DNA of 6,857 bases. Source: Kiritimatiellia bacterium. Its GTDB lineage: Bacteria; Verrucomicrobiota; Kiritimatiellia; RFP12; UBA1067. The stretch lies in the NCBI GenBank assembly GCA_017629455.1, contig JAGBXE010000099.1, positions 1 through 6,857 of the forward strand. Direction: 5' to 3'. A model generated the notes under the pieces. The model saw nothing but the letters and a program-made list of their open reading frames with translations. It made no database searches and had not been told where the DNA came from. The position numbers and the translations under genes were made by a program. This document shows, one piece after another, positions 1 to 5,240 of the stretch; position 1 is the first letter of the stretch, and every line of letters begins with the position of its first letter.

Positions 1-2083
1 GAACCTTAGCAATCTGCAAACGGCCTTCGCGGCCCGACGATGCTAGTTTTTTCGACCACACAACCGGCGGACAGTTCGGCTTTAAAATCCCGAGTTTATT
101 GAAAAGGAAGTCGTCCTCTTTAAGGCAGAAAGAGAACTCTTCGCGCGTCATATCAATAAGCTCCATTATCTGCGGATAAGGCAGAAGCTGCCAGTTGCGG
201 CGCACGATTGTGACATACCCTTTGCGCCTCCAGTCGGATAGAACTACAGGATTTGGCGCAAGGCCCATTTCGCCAGCAATCTTCGTTATTTCTTCAGTTG
301 TGCCACCAAGAACTTTGGCTAGACGTTCAACTGGCACGAGGCCCCAGTTGCGCCACACACACGCGCTTAACGCATCAGGGAAGGGAAACGTTTCAATTGG
401 CTCAGGGCCAACACCTTCACCGATAAGCTCCACCTCACCAGCCTTATTGCCAATAAGCGCAACAGCCGCCACAGGATAATGATCGGAAACGTACTCACCT
501 TCAGATGTATCAGCATACGTTTCGTGTGAAAGGATTTTAACATCATCAGTCGCCATCACATAATCAATGCGCGAACGGATCGGGCGCGGAGATGGTGAAA
601 ACCCATGATACGTGCCGCGCGGGCCTACTGGCGGCGTCTTGGAAGAGCAATATGCATCGGTAAGCTCGGTGTACAAAAGAGCGATTGGATTTTTCTTGGC
701 AAGCTCTGCAATCTTTTCAGCACCAAGGTTAGCTACAGTGCTGGGCGATTCGCATTCTATCATCGAGTCATTAAGATCTCCCGTCAAGAACACCGTTTCG
801 CCGCGTGCTTTTGCAGGCAACACGCCGCGCTCAAAAAGAACCTTTACACCATTGAGCCTCGCTTGCGCAGAAATATGGTCAAGATGGGTGTTAAAATATC
901 TAAACGTCTTACCTGTTGAGAGATCTTTCATAAGCGCCCATGTACAAGTGCGAGGGCAGCCAGCTCCTTCGTAGCGGCTTCCCGGCACATCAGGCGTCTC
1001 AGATAGCCAAAATGTGCCAGTTTCAAGGCACTCAAAGCGCGCGAGCCTGTAATATATGTACATGGCCTCGCCATCATAATTCTTGCCGCGGCCGCACCCA
1101 ACACGCGCAAAACCAGGAAGCTCAAAGTCGAGTATCTTCGCTTCTTCCAAAGTTGCTTCCTGCAATCCGATCAAATCAAAACCGCGATTACGAATTACCT
1201 CTGCTACGCGCGGCATGCGCCTAAACCAGCTAATGTCACCCCTGTCTGCCGGGCACCTGACATTGAATGACGCAATCGAAAACGATCCCTTAGGGCGCGC
1301 AGCGCTCGCAAGCTCAACGGTAGCTACGACTGGCGCATGATCAGACGTACGGCGATCTTCAATTACGCGCGCAGAACGCACTATGCAACTAGGGGCGCTT
1401 GCGTTATCAATGGCAATATAATCAATGCACTTTTCAGGATCAGAGAATTTGTCAGAATCAGGGTTATTGCTATGATATGTAGCTCTATCTTCTGGCGTAA
1501 TGACCTTCATAAACTGCCTTATTGCCAGAAGTGTCGCCGAAGTTGGAGAAGCGTTCCAATCGCCCATTACGAAAACAGGCTTGCCTGCGCAACTTGCAAC
1601 CGTCTTTTTTATTATTGCTGCCGACTCATCCTGAACATCTGTGGAATCAAAAGACAGATGCGTAACGCCTACCCAGCAATCATCAAATTCGCACATCAAA
1701 AGAACGCGCTTCTCCTTGCCTGGAAGTGGAACGCGCTTTATCGAAAGCGGCTTTTCGCGCGAAAGAAGCGCATTGCCATATTCTCCACCCTCGAAATCGA
1801 TTGCCTTAGCGAATGTGGCGAACATTCCTGTCGCCTTTTCAAGCTCTGCGCACGTATTGCCGCCATTAATGCGCTTTGTTAGCATATCGACTTCTCGGAG
1901 ACCTGCAAAGCGCGGCTTTTCAGCATCAATCACCCTTCCTGCGCGGCGCAGATCAAGCCTCAATTTTATGTCCTCGCCATGACGTATGTTGTACGTCATT
2001 ATTTTGAACGTTCCGTGCGCGTTAAGCGCAAGCGCCGACAACACTGTAGACGCAAACACAAACACCTTCACCATCTTGTTCAT
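1..2083 (-). CDS. Exported double endonuclease/exonuclease/phosphatase (EEP) protein with C-terminal RNW-repeat module, C-terminus cut off
   Basis: Translating the minus strand from the ATG at 2083 gives 694 uninterrupted codons to the window edge, so the C-terminus is missing. Residues 1 to about 22 look like a signal peptide (MNKMVK, then a hydrophobic stretch ending in LALNA), so export is likely. The first EEP domain (about 26-258) shows TYNIRHG (N32), REVD (E64), TH142, GDWN (D175, N177), IDY (D221) and SDH (H249). The second (about 266-542) repeats the set: FNVR (N274), LQE (E309), TH400, GDLN (D436, N438), IDY (D507) and SDH (H535). These are the metal-binding and catalytic residues of the DNase I/Mg-dependent phosphodiesterase-phosphatase fold, so both domains look active. 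Substrate cannot be told: nucleic acid, phospholipid or sugar phosphate are all possible. Residues about 570-694 form a separate module with two RNW-containing repeats; I recall similar segments in large uncharacterised, possibly carbohydrate-related proteins, but this is from memory. AAGGA (2092-2096) lies 8 bases before the ATG, directly after the upstream gene's stop, which supports this start. Last visible gene of the panB cluster. Confidence 0.9.
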   Translation of the reverse strand, partial: MNKMVKVFVFASTVLSALALNAHGTFKIMTYNIRHGEDIKLRLDLRRAGRVIDAEKPRFAGLREVDMLTKRINGGNTCAELEKATGMFATFAKAIDFEGGEYGNALLSREKPLSIKRVPLPGKEKRVLLMCEFDDCWVGVTHLSFDSTDVQDESAAIIKKTVASCAGKPVFVMGDWNASPTSATLLAIRQFMKVITPEDRATYHSNNPDSDKFSDPEKCIDYIAIDNASAPSCIVRSARVIEDRRTSDHAPVVATVELASAARPKGSFSIASFNVRCPADRGDISWFRRMPRVAEVIRNRGFDLIGLQEATLEEAKILDFELPGFARVGCGRGKNYDGEAMYIYYRLARFECLETGTFWLSETPDVPGSRYEGAGCPRTCTWALMKDLSTGKTFRYFNTHLDHISAQARLNGVKVLFERGVLPAKARGETVFLTGDLNDSMIECESPSTVANLGAEKIAELAKKNPIALLYTELTDAYCSSKTPPVGPRGTYHGFSPSPRPIRSRIDYVMATDDVKILSHETYADTSEGEYVSDHYPVAAVALIGNKAGEVELIGEGVGPEPIETFPFPDALSACVWRNWGLVPVERLAKVLGGTTEEITKIAGEMGLAPNPVVLSDWRRKGYVTIVRRNWQLLPYPQIMELIDMTREEFSFCLKEDDFLFNKLGILKPNCPPVVWSKKLASSGREGRLQIAKV

Positions 2084-2091
2084 TGACCGAT

Positions 2092-2096
2092 TCCTT
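2092..2096 (-). promoter_or_regulatory. Ribosome binding site of the double-EEP gene
   Basis: AAGGA on the minus strand, 8 bases before the ATG at 2083. It begins at the base after the TGA of the preceding dehydrogenase gene, so the two genes are probably co-transcribed and perhaps translationally coupled. Confidence 0.7.
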
Positions 2097-2759
2097 TCAC
2101 TGTAAAATATGCATTCCTCCATCCACCGGCAGTACTACGCCGGTGATGGACCGCGCGTTTATAAGAAACTCAACTGCCGACGCAACATCTTCGGGTTTAG
2201 GCCTACCAAGAAGCGTTTCTCCTGCCTTTTCATGAACTCCAACAGGAACTAGAACACTCCCCGGCGCTACAGCATTAACTTGAAGAGTTGAAGCAAACAT
2301 CGCCGCGGACTTTACCGTAAAATCCTTAAGCGCACGCTTTGTTTCGTCGTATTTCGCCGTCCTTTCAGACTCGATCGGAGAAACTTGCGCATCAAGAATA
2401 TTAACGACGCTCGCGCGGCCTTCTTCTCTACCAGCCATGAGGATTGTGAGCTTTTGCGCCGAAACGAAATTGACATTTTCAACGGCATCATCATCGCCGA
2501 CTAAAAGCGCGGCATTATTTACAAGCGCATCGGGGGGATTTCCGCCAAGAAGCTCGAGTACCGCCGAAAAAAGCTTCGCAGCCCCAAAAGGTTCTGAAAG
2601 ATCAGCTATTATGTCGGCACCTGAATCTGGCCTATGCGACGAAGTTATAACACGCCAGCCGGCTGCGCGCAGACGCTCAGCAATTGCTAGACCAAGGCGC
2701 ACCGTGCCGCCTGTTACAAGCACAACCTTTTGTTTGTTCACATCTTTAGCGCCATCCAT
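2097..2759 (-). CDS. Short-chain dehydrogenase/reductase, pteridine reductase-like (FolM/PTR1 type)
   Basis: A 220-residue NADPH-type short-chain dehydrogenase/reductase (SDR), probably cytoplasmic. The cofactor motif TGGTVRLG (16-23) has the TGxxxRxG form of pteridine reductases rather than the common TGxxxGxG. NNAA (81-84) is the usual SDR structural motif and N97 fits the active-site Asn. Y137 and K141 form the YxxxK catalytic pair. Where most SDRs have a catalytic Ser there is D123 (VNILDAQ), as in Leishmania PTR1 (D181) and in keeping with E. coli FolM. NAVAPGSV (162-169) and ITGVVLPVDGG (205-215) are normal family C-terminal motifs. Known enzymes of this group reduce dihydromonapterin, dihydrobiopterin or dihydrofolate; the true substrate here is inferred. 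It is somewhat shorter than FolM (about 240 residues). The frame stays open upstream to an ATG at 2948, but that part lies inside the transpeptidase gene; the ATG at 2759 has GGAG 8 bases before it and sits just before the nucleotide-binding fold. It lies 31 bases after the transpeptidase gene. Confidence 0.87.
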   Translation of the reverse strand: MDGAKDVNKQKVVLVTGGTVRLGLAIAERLRAAGWRVITSSHRPDSGADIIADLSEPFGAAKLFSAVLELLGGNPPDALVNNAALLVGDDDAVENVNFVSAQKLTILMAGREEGRASVVNILDAQVSPIESERTAKYDETKRALKDFTVKSAAMFASTLQVNAVAPGSVLVPVGVHEKAGETLLGRPKPEDVASAVEFLINARSITGVVLPVDGGMHILQ

Positions 2760-2767
2760 AATCGCAA

Positions 2768-2771
2768 CTCC
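2768..2771 (-). promoter_or_regulatory. Ribosome binding site deciding the SDR start
   Basis: GGAG on the minus strand, 8 bases before the ATG at 2759 and inside the short gap after the transpeptidase stop. It favours a 220-residue product over the 283-residue one from the in-frame ATG at 2948. Confidence 0.7.
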
Positions 2772-2790
2772 AAATCGATTTTCGCAAGCG

Positions 2791-3717
2791 TCAATTTTCG
2801 ATGACCACCTTTGTTCCTGGACGGCACATTGCATAAAGCCTTGCCGCATTCCAGTTCGCAAGCCTAAAGCATCCGTGCGAGCCTGTAAAACCGATAGATT
2901 CTGGCCGCGGAGTGCCGTGTATTCCATAACCTGGCAAATTAAGCCCAAGCCAGGCTACACCTACCGGACAATTTTCACCAGCTGGCCATATGTGACGCGA
3001 TACTTTTGCGCCAGGAGCGACATTATCGGGAGTGTAAGTAAAATTGGGCCACGCTACATAGCTCGTAACCTTCAATTCCCCTGCCGACGGAACCTTAGCT
3101 TTTTGTGCCGCTATCGAACAAGGGAAAAGACCTATTATCCGGCCGTTAGAGTTTAGCGCACGCACCTCGCATCGCGAAAGTGAAATATGCACAATCGCCG
3201 CTTCGGGGCGGACGGGCCGGCGAGGCCTGCCGCGCTCTCCTGCCTTAAATTCCTCGGTCATCGCCGGGAAATCGGGGATGACGAGCTTAAGCCCCGGCCT
3301 TACATTGGCCCAATCGACGCCGGGGTTAATCCGCTTAAGCGCCCTCTGCGAAAGATGACCGCGCTCAGCAAACATTTCGCATATCGATTCATACCCCATA
3401 CGCCTAAGGTTGGCGCGCTCGGCGGGAGATTCTGGAATTTTGACGAGAGCATCAATATCTGCCTGGGTGACAGTCTCAATACGAAACGGATTTCCGGCAT
3501 CAGCAAAAAGCTCATCATACGCCTCGTCTGGCGAGCTGAAACGGCGCTTAAAGCCGCGCTCTTGCAAATACCACCTTAGCGCATTCTCTGCCTTACGGCC
3601 CCATACACCATCGATCGTGCTACAAGAAAAACCAGCACGATCTAGATGTATTTGTAGTGCTAGAGCCTTTGTTTCGGCAAATAATGACGCACACAAGATA
3701 GCAATCGCCGCAAGCAT
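2791..3717 (-). CDS. L,D-transpeptidase (YkuD domain) with peptidoglycan-binding and LysM-like regions
   Basis: A 308-residue exported wall enzyme. L,D-transpeptidases cross-link peptidoglycan stem peptides (3-3 links) or attach proteins to them through a Cys acyl-enzyme. Residues 1 to about 14 are hydrophobic (MLAAIAILCASLFA) and look like a signal peptide, though without the usual N-terminal Lys/Arg. Residues about 18-55 resemble a peptidoglycan-binding type 1 domain (LQIHLDRAGF, IDGVWGRKAENALRWY). Residues about 109-150 look like a degenerate LysM domain (INPG, VRPGLKLVIPDF). A basic linker (161-170) leads to the YkuD domain (about 172-308), with HGT at 267-269 and SHGCFR at 280-285; C283 is the expected nucleophile and H267, H281 and R285 complete the signature. 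The ATG at 3717 lies 8 bases after the panB stop. AGGGG within the end of panB is about 14 bases away, a long spacing, so the exact start is slightly uncertain. Second gene of the cluster. Confidence 0.92.
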   Translation of the reverse strand: MLAAIAILCASLFAETKALALQIHLDRAGFSCSTIDGVWGRKAENALRWYLQERGFKRRFSSPDEAYDELFADAGNPFRIETVTQADIDALVKIPESPAERANLRRMGYESICEMFAERGHLSQRALKRINPGVDWANVRPGLKLVIPDFPAMTEEFKAGERGRPRRPVRPEAAIVHISLSRCEVRALNSNGRIIGLFPCSIAAQKAKVPSAGELKVTSYVAWPNFTYTPDNVAPGAKVSRHIWPAGENCPVGVAWLGLNLPGYGIHGTPRPESIGFTGSHGCFRLANWNAARLYAMCRPGTKVVIEN

Positions 3718-3725
3718 GTAAAGCT

Positions 3726-4514
3726 TTAAAGCCCCTTCGCCGCAGGAGGGAAAACGCCACCAGCGACATCGCCGACATATGACGCAAATGCACCGCGGAC
3801 AATATCAGCAAGATTAGCGTATTTCTTTACAAACGAAGGAACTTTATCATTCAAACCGAGAAGATCGTGCATAACAAGCCATTGTGCATCACAGACAGGG
3901 CCTGCACCTATGCCAATTGTAACTATTTTAAGAGCAGCTGTAATTTCAGCGGCCAACTCGGCAGGAATACATTCGAGTGTAACGGCAAAAGCCCCTGCTG
4001 CTTCTACAGCTTTCGCATCCGACAATACTTTTTCAGCATCTGCGCGCGTTTTGCCTTGCTTGCGAAAGCCTCCATAAGCGTTTACACTTTGAGGTGTCAT
4101 CCCAACGTGCGCCAAAACGGGAATCCCAGCGTCCGTAAGCCTTTTTATAAGCCCACACACCGTACTTCCACCTTCAAGTTTTATTGCGTCAGCGCCTGCC
4201 TTTATAATCGCAACGGCATTGCGCATGGCCTCATCATCGCCGCACTGATACGAACCAAATGGCATATCACCAACGACCATCGCATTTTTCGCGGCACGTG
4301 AAACGGCACTCACGGCGGCAAGCGTATCTGACATATTTACTGGCAAAGTCGTCTCAAACCCAAGAGTATTCATGCCAAGTGAATCCCCAACGAGTATGAC
4401 AGGCACCCCCGCCTCATCCGCTAGACGCGCAAAACACGCATCGTACGCAGTCAAACAGCCTAGTTTTTCAACGCCTTTTGCGGCCTTAAGCGCCGCTACA
4501 TTCCATTTCTTCAT
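3726..4514 (-). CDS. panB: 3-methyl-2-oxobutanoate hydroxymethyltransferase (ketopantoate hydroxymethyltransferase)
   Basis: A 262-residue cytoplasmic enzyme that transfers a hydroxymethyl group from 5,10-methylene-tetrahydrofolate to 2-oxoisovalerate to give ketopantoate, the first committed step of pantothenate and coenzyme A synthesis. The length fits E. coli PanB (264). Family motifs are in order: LTAYD (21-25), VGDSLGM (42-48, metal-binding D44), DMPFGSYQ (83-90, metal-binding D83), IKLEGG (111-116, K112), AHVGMTPQSV (136-145), GGFRKQG (148-154), ECIP (181-184, catalytic E181), GIGAG (201-205) and HDLLG (216-220). Nothing essential is missing. The frame extends upstream to an ATG at 4565, but that adds 17 residues with no family match and would overlap the promoter. 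The ATG at 4514 starts the typical N-terminus, has no Shine-Dalgarno sequence, and lies 7 bases after a TATAAT, so the mRNA is probably leaderless. It appears to be the first gene of the minus-strand cluster. panC and panD are not in the window. Confidence 0.96.
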   Translation of the reverse strand: MKKWNVAALKAAKGVEKLGCLTAYDACFARLADEAGVPVILVGDSLGMNTLGFETTLPVNMSDTLAAVSAVSRAAKNAMVVGDMPFGSYQCGDDEAMRNAVAIIKAGADAIKLEGGSTVCGLIKRLTDAGIPVLAHVGMTPQSVNAYGGFRKQGKTRADAEKVLSDAKAVEAAGAFAVTLECIPAELAAEITAALKIVTIGIGAGPVCDAQWLVMHDLLGLNDKVPSFVKKYANLADIVRGAFASYVGDVAGGVFPPAAKGL

Positions 4515-4521
4515 AAGCTGA

Positions 4522-4530
4522 ATTATACCA
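4522..4530 (-). promoter_or_regulatory. Extended -10 promoter of panB, predicting a leaderless mRNA
   Basis: The minus strand reads TGGTATAAT: a perfect TATAAT (4527 down to 4522) with the TGn extension. No good -35 hexamer lies at the usual distance, which fits an extended -10 promoter. Transcription should start about 7 bases downstream, at about 4515-4514, that is at the panB ATG. The 12 bases ATTTGGTATAAT recur at the promoter of the purF-like gene. Confidence 0.72.
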
Positions 4531-4661
4531 AATCTATAATTACCGCTGCGCTTACTATAGAGCAACTAACTATGAAGTATGACGGAATTCGGCAAAGTAC
4601 TTGTGAACGATAACGAATTATTAATTTTTGTTGTCTCTCCAACAATTCTACATGATGAGAG

Positions 4662-4690
4662 TTGTTTTACCATGGAAAAAGCAGTATCAT
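4662..4690 (+). promoter_or_regulatory. Possible promoter of desulfoferrodoxin gene
   Basis: TTGTTT (4662-4667) and TATCAT (4685-4690) are separated by 17 bases, a sigma-70-like layout with imperfect hexamers. It would give a leader of roughly 50 bases. Weak evidence: AT-rich DNA often yields such matches. Confidence 0.3.
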
Positions 4691-4749
4691 TTCACCGTCT
4701 AACCGAGAATGGTTTTTGGTTGGATATTGAAAGAAAGTGAGGTCAGATT

Positions 4750-5127
4750 ATGGAGTTTTACAAATGCTCTATTTGCGGCAAGATTGTCGCAATGGTTAAG
4801 GACGGATTCGGCGATGTCGTATGCTGCAACGAGTCGATGGAAAAGCTTGTGCCCAACACGAGCGATGGCGCGGGCGAAAAACATGTACCGGCAGCGGAAG
4901 TGAAAGACGGCGTTGTTTCGGTTAAAGTGGGAGCAGTTGAACACCCGATGACTAAAGAGCATCACATTGAATGGATTGCCATCGAAACTTCTTCGGGCAA
5001 TCAGCGCAAAGTGCTCAATCCGCTCGGCAAGCCAGAGGCTATGTTCGCACTCTTACCGGAGGAAAAGGTCCAGGCCGTTTATGAATATTGCAACTTGCAT
5101 GGACTGTGGAAGTTAGATGTGAAATAA
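4750..5127 (+). CDS. dfx: Desulfoferrodoxin (superoxide reductase, 2Fe type)
   Basis: A 125-residue protein, the usual length for class I desulfoferrodoxin. It reduces superoxide to hydrogen peroxide without releasing oxygen, typically with electrons from rubredoxin, in the cytoplasm of anaerobes. The N-terminal desulforedoxin domain (about 1-36) has the four Cys of iron centre I: C6 and C9 (CSIC), C25 and C26 (VVCC). The catalytic domain has the ligands of centre II: H45 (EKHVP), H65 (EHPM), H71 (EHHIEWI), C114 and H117 (CNLHGLW); E43 and K44 next to H45 match the conserved catalytic Glu-Lys. All iron ligands are present, so it should be active. The start is supported by GAGG (4739-4742) 7 bases before the ATG and by the typical start of the Cys-rich domain. 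It appears to stand alone: the next gene is 113 bases on with its own promoter. No rubredoxin, rubrerythrin or peroxidase gene lies nearby in the window. Confidence 0.97.
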   Translation: MEFYKCSICGKIVAMVKDGFGDVVCCNESMEKLVPNTSDGAGEKHVPAAEVKDGVVSVKVGAVEHPMTKEHHIEWIAIETSSGNQRKVLNPLGKPEAMFALLPEEKVQAVYEYCNLHGLWKLDVK

Positions 5128-5184
5128 ATATAAGCATACTTTATTTTCCACCGCCCAGTCGTAATCCTTTAGCATGATGGTACC

Positions 5185-5195
5185 ACCAATTTGGT
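5185..5195. repeat. Perfect 11-base palindrome overlapping the purF-like promoter
   Basis: ACCAATTTGGT is a perfect dyad (ACCAA, central T, TTGGT). Its right arm overlaps the TG extension and first base of the -10 element, a position where a bound repressor would block RNA polymerase. It does not resemble the E. coli PurR box. No regulator can be named. Confidence 0.35.
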
Positions 5196-5200
5196 ATAAT
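5192..5200 (+). promoter_or_regulatory. Extended -10 promoter of the purF-like gene
   Basis: TGGTATAAT: a perfect TATAAT at 5195-5200 with the TGn extension and no clear -35. The predicted start near 5207 gives a leader of about 34 bases containing the Shine-Dalgarno sequence. It shares the 12-mer ATTTGGTATAAT (5189-5200) with the panB promoter. Confidence 0.7.
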
Positions 5201-5230
5201 ATGTGGTTCCAAAGCCTTTCAACTTGCTTA

Positions 5231-5235
5231 AGGAG
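5231..5235 (+). promoter_or_regulatory. Ribosome binding site of the purF-like gene
   Basis: AGGAG, 5 bases before the ATG at 5241, within TTAAGGAG. It is a strong Shine-Dalgarno sequence and supports the MGGFCG start. Confidence 0.8.
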
Positions 5236-5240
5236 CGCAC

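Larger units (their letters stand above)
4515..4749. other. Divergent intergenic region between panB and desulfoferrodoxin
   Basis: A 235-base AT-rich spacer between divergently read genes. It holds the panB extended -10 element at the left and a possible desulfoferrodoxin promoter at the right. It also contains a short dyad, TTGTTG (4628-4633) and CAACAA (4640-4645) around a 6-base loop, which might be an operator, and a 22-codon open frame at 4672-4740. I see no tRNA or recognisable riboswitch. Confidence 0.5.
5128..5240 (+). other. Spacer between desulfoferrodoxin and the purF-like gene
   Basis: 113 bases. It contains an AT-only dyad just after the desulfoferrodoxin stop (about 5122-5146), too weak to call a terminator, and then the promoter, possible operator and ribosome binding site of the next gene. 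Confidence 0.5.

Noticed and set aside
195..1982. Several plus-strand open frames of 85-181 codons
   Set aside because: They lie opposite the continuous double-EEP reading frame, which has clear catalytic motifs throughout. Their translations show no recognisable domain.
2760..2948. N-terminal extension of the SDR to an ATG at 2948
   Set aside because: The extra 63 residues come from the end of the transpeptidase gene in another frame and match nothing in the SDR fold; a good ribosome binding site precedes the ATG at 2759.
2437..3579. Plus-strand open frames of 239 and 130 codons
   Set aside because: Antisense to the SDR and transpeptidase genes, both of which have intact family motifs. No motif is visible in the antisense products.
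4515..4565. Longer PanB start at 4565
   Set aside because: It would translate through the TATAAT promoter element and adds 17 residues with no family similarity; the usual PanB N-terminus begins at 4514.
4628..4645. TTGTTG-6-CAACAA hairpin as a terminator
   Set aside because: Only 6 mostly A-T pairs, no T tract after it, and no gene ends upstream of it on either strand. At most a possible operator.
4699..4965. Minus-strand 88-codon frame over the desulfoferrodoxin gene
   Set aside because: It is antisense to a gene with all iron ligands conserved, and no domain is visible in it.
5121..5148. Dyad after the desulfoferrodoxin stop as an intrinsic terminator
   Set aside because: The stem is 7 A-T pairs (AAATAAA with TTTATTT) around a long loop and lacks a GC-rich core or following T run, so it is too unstable to support.
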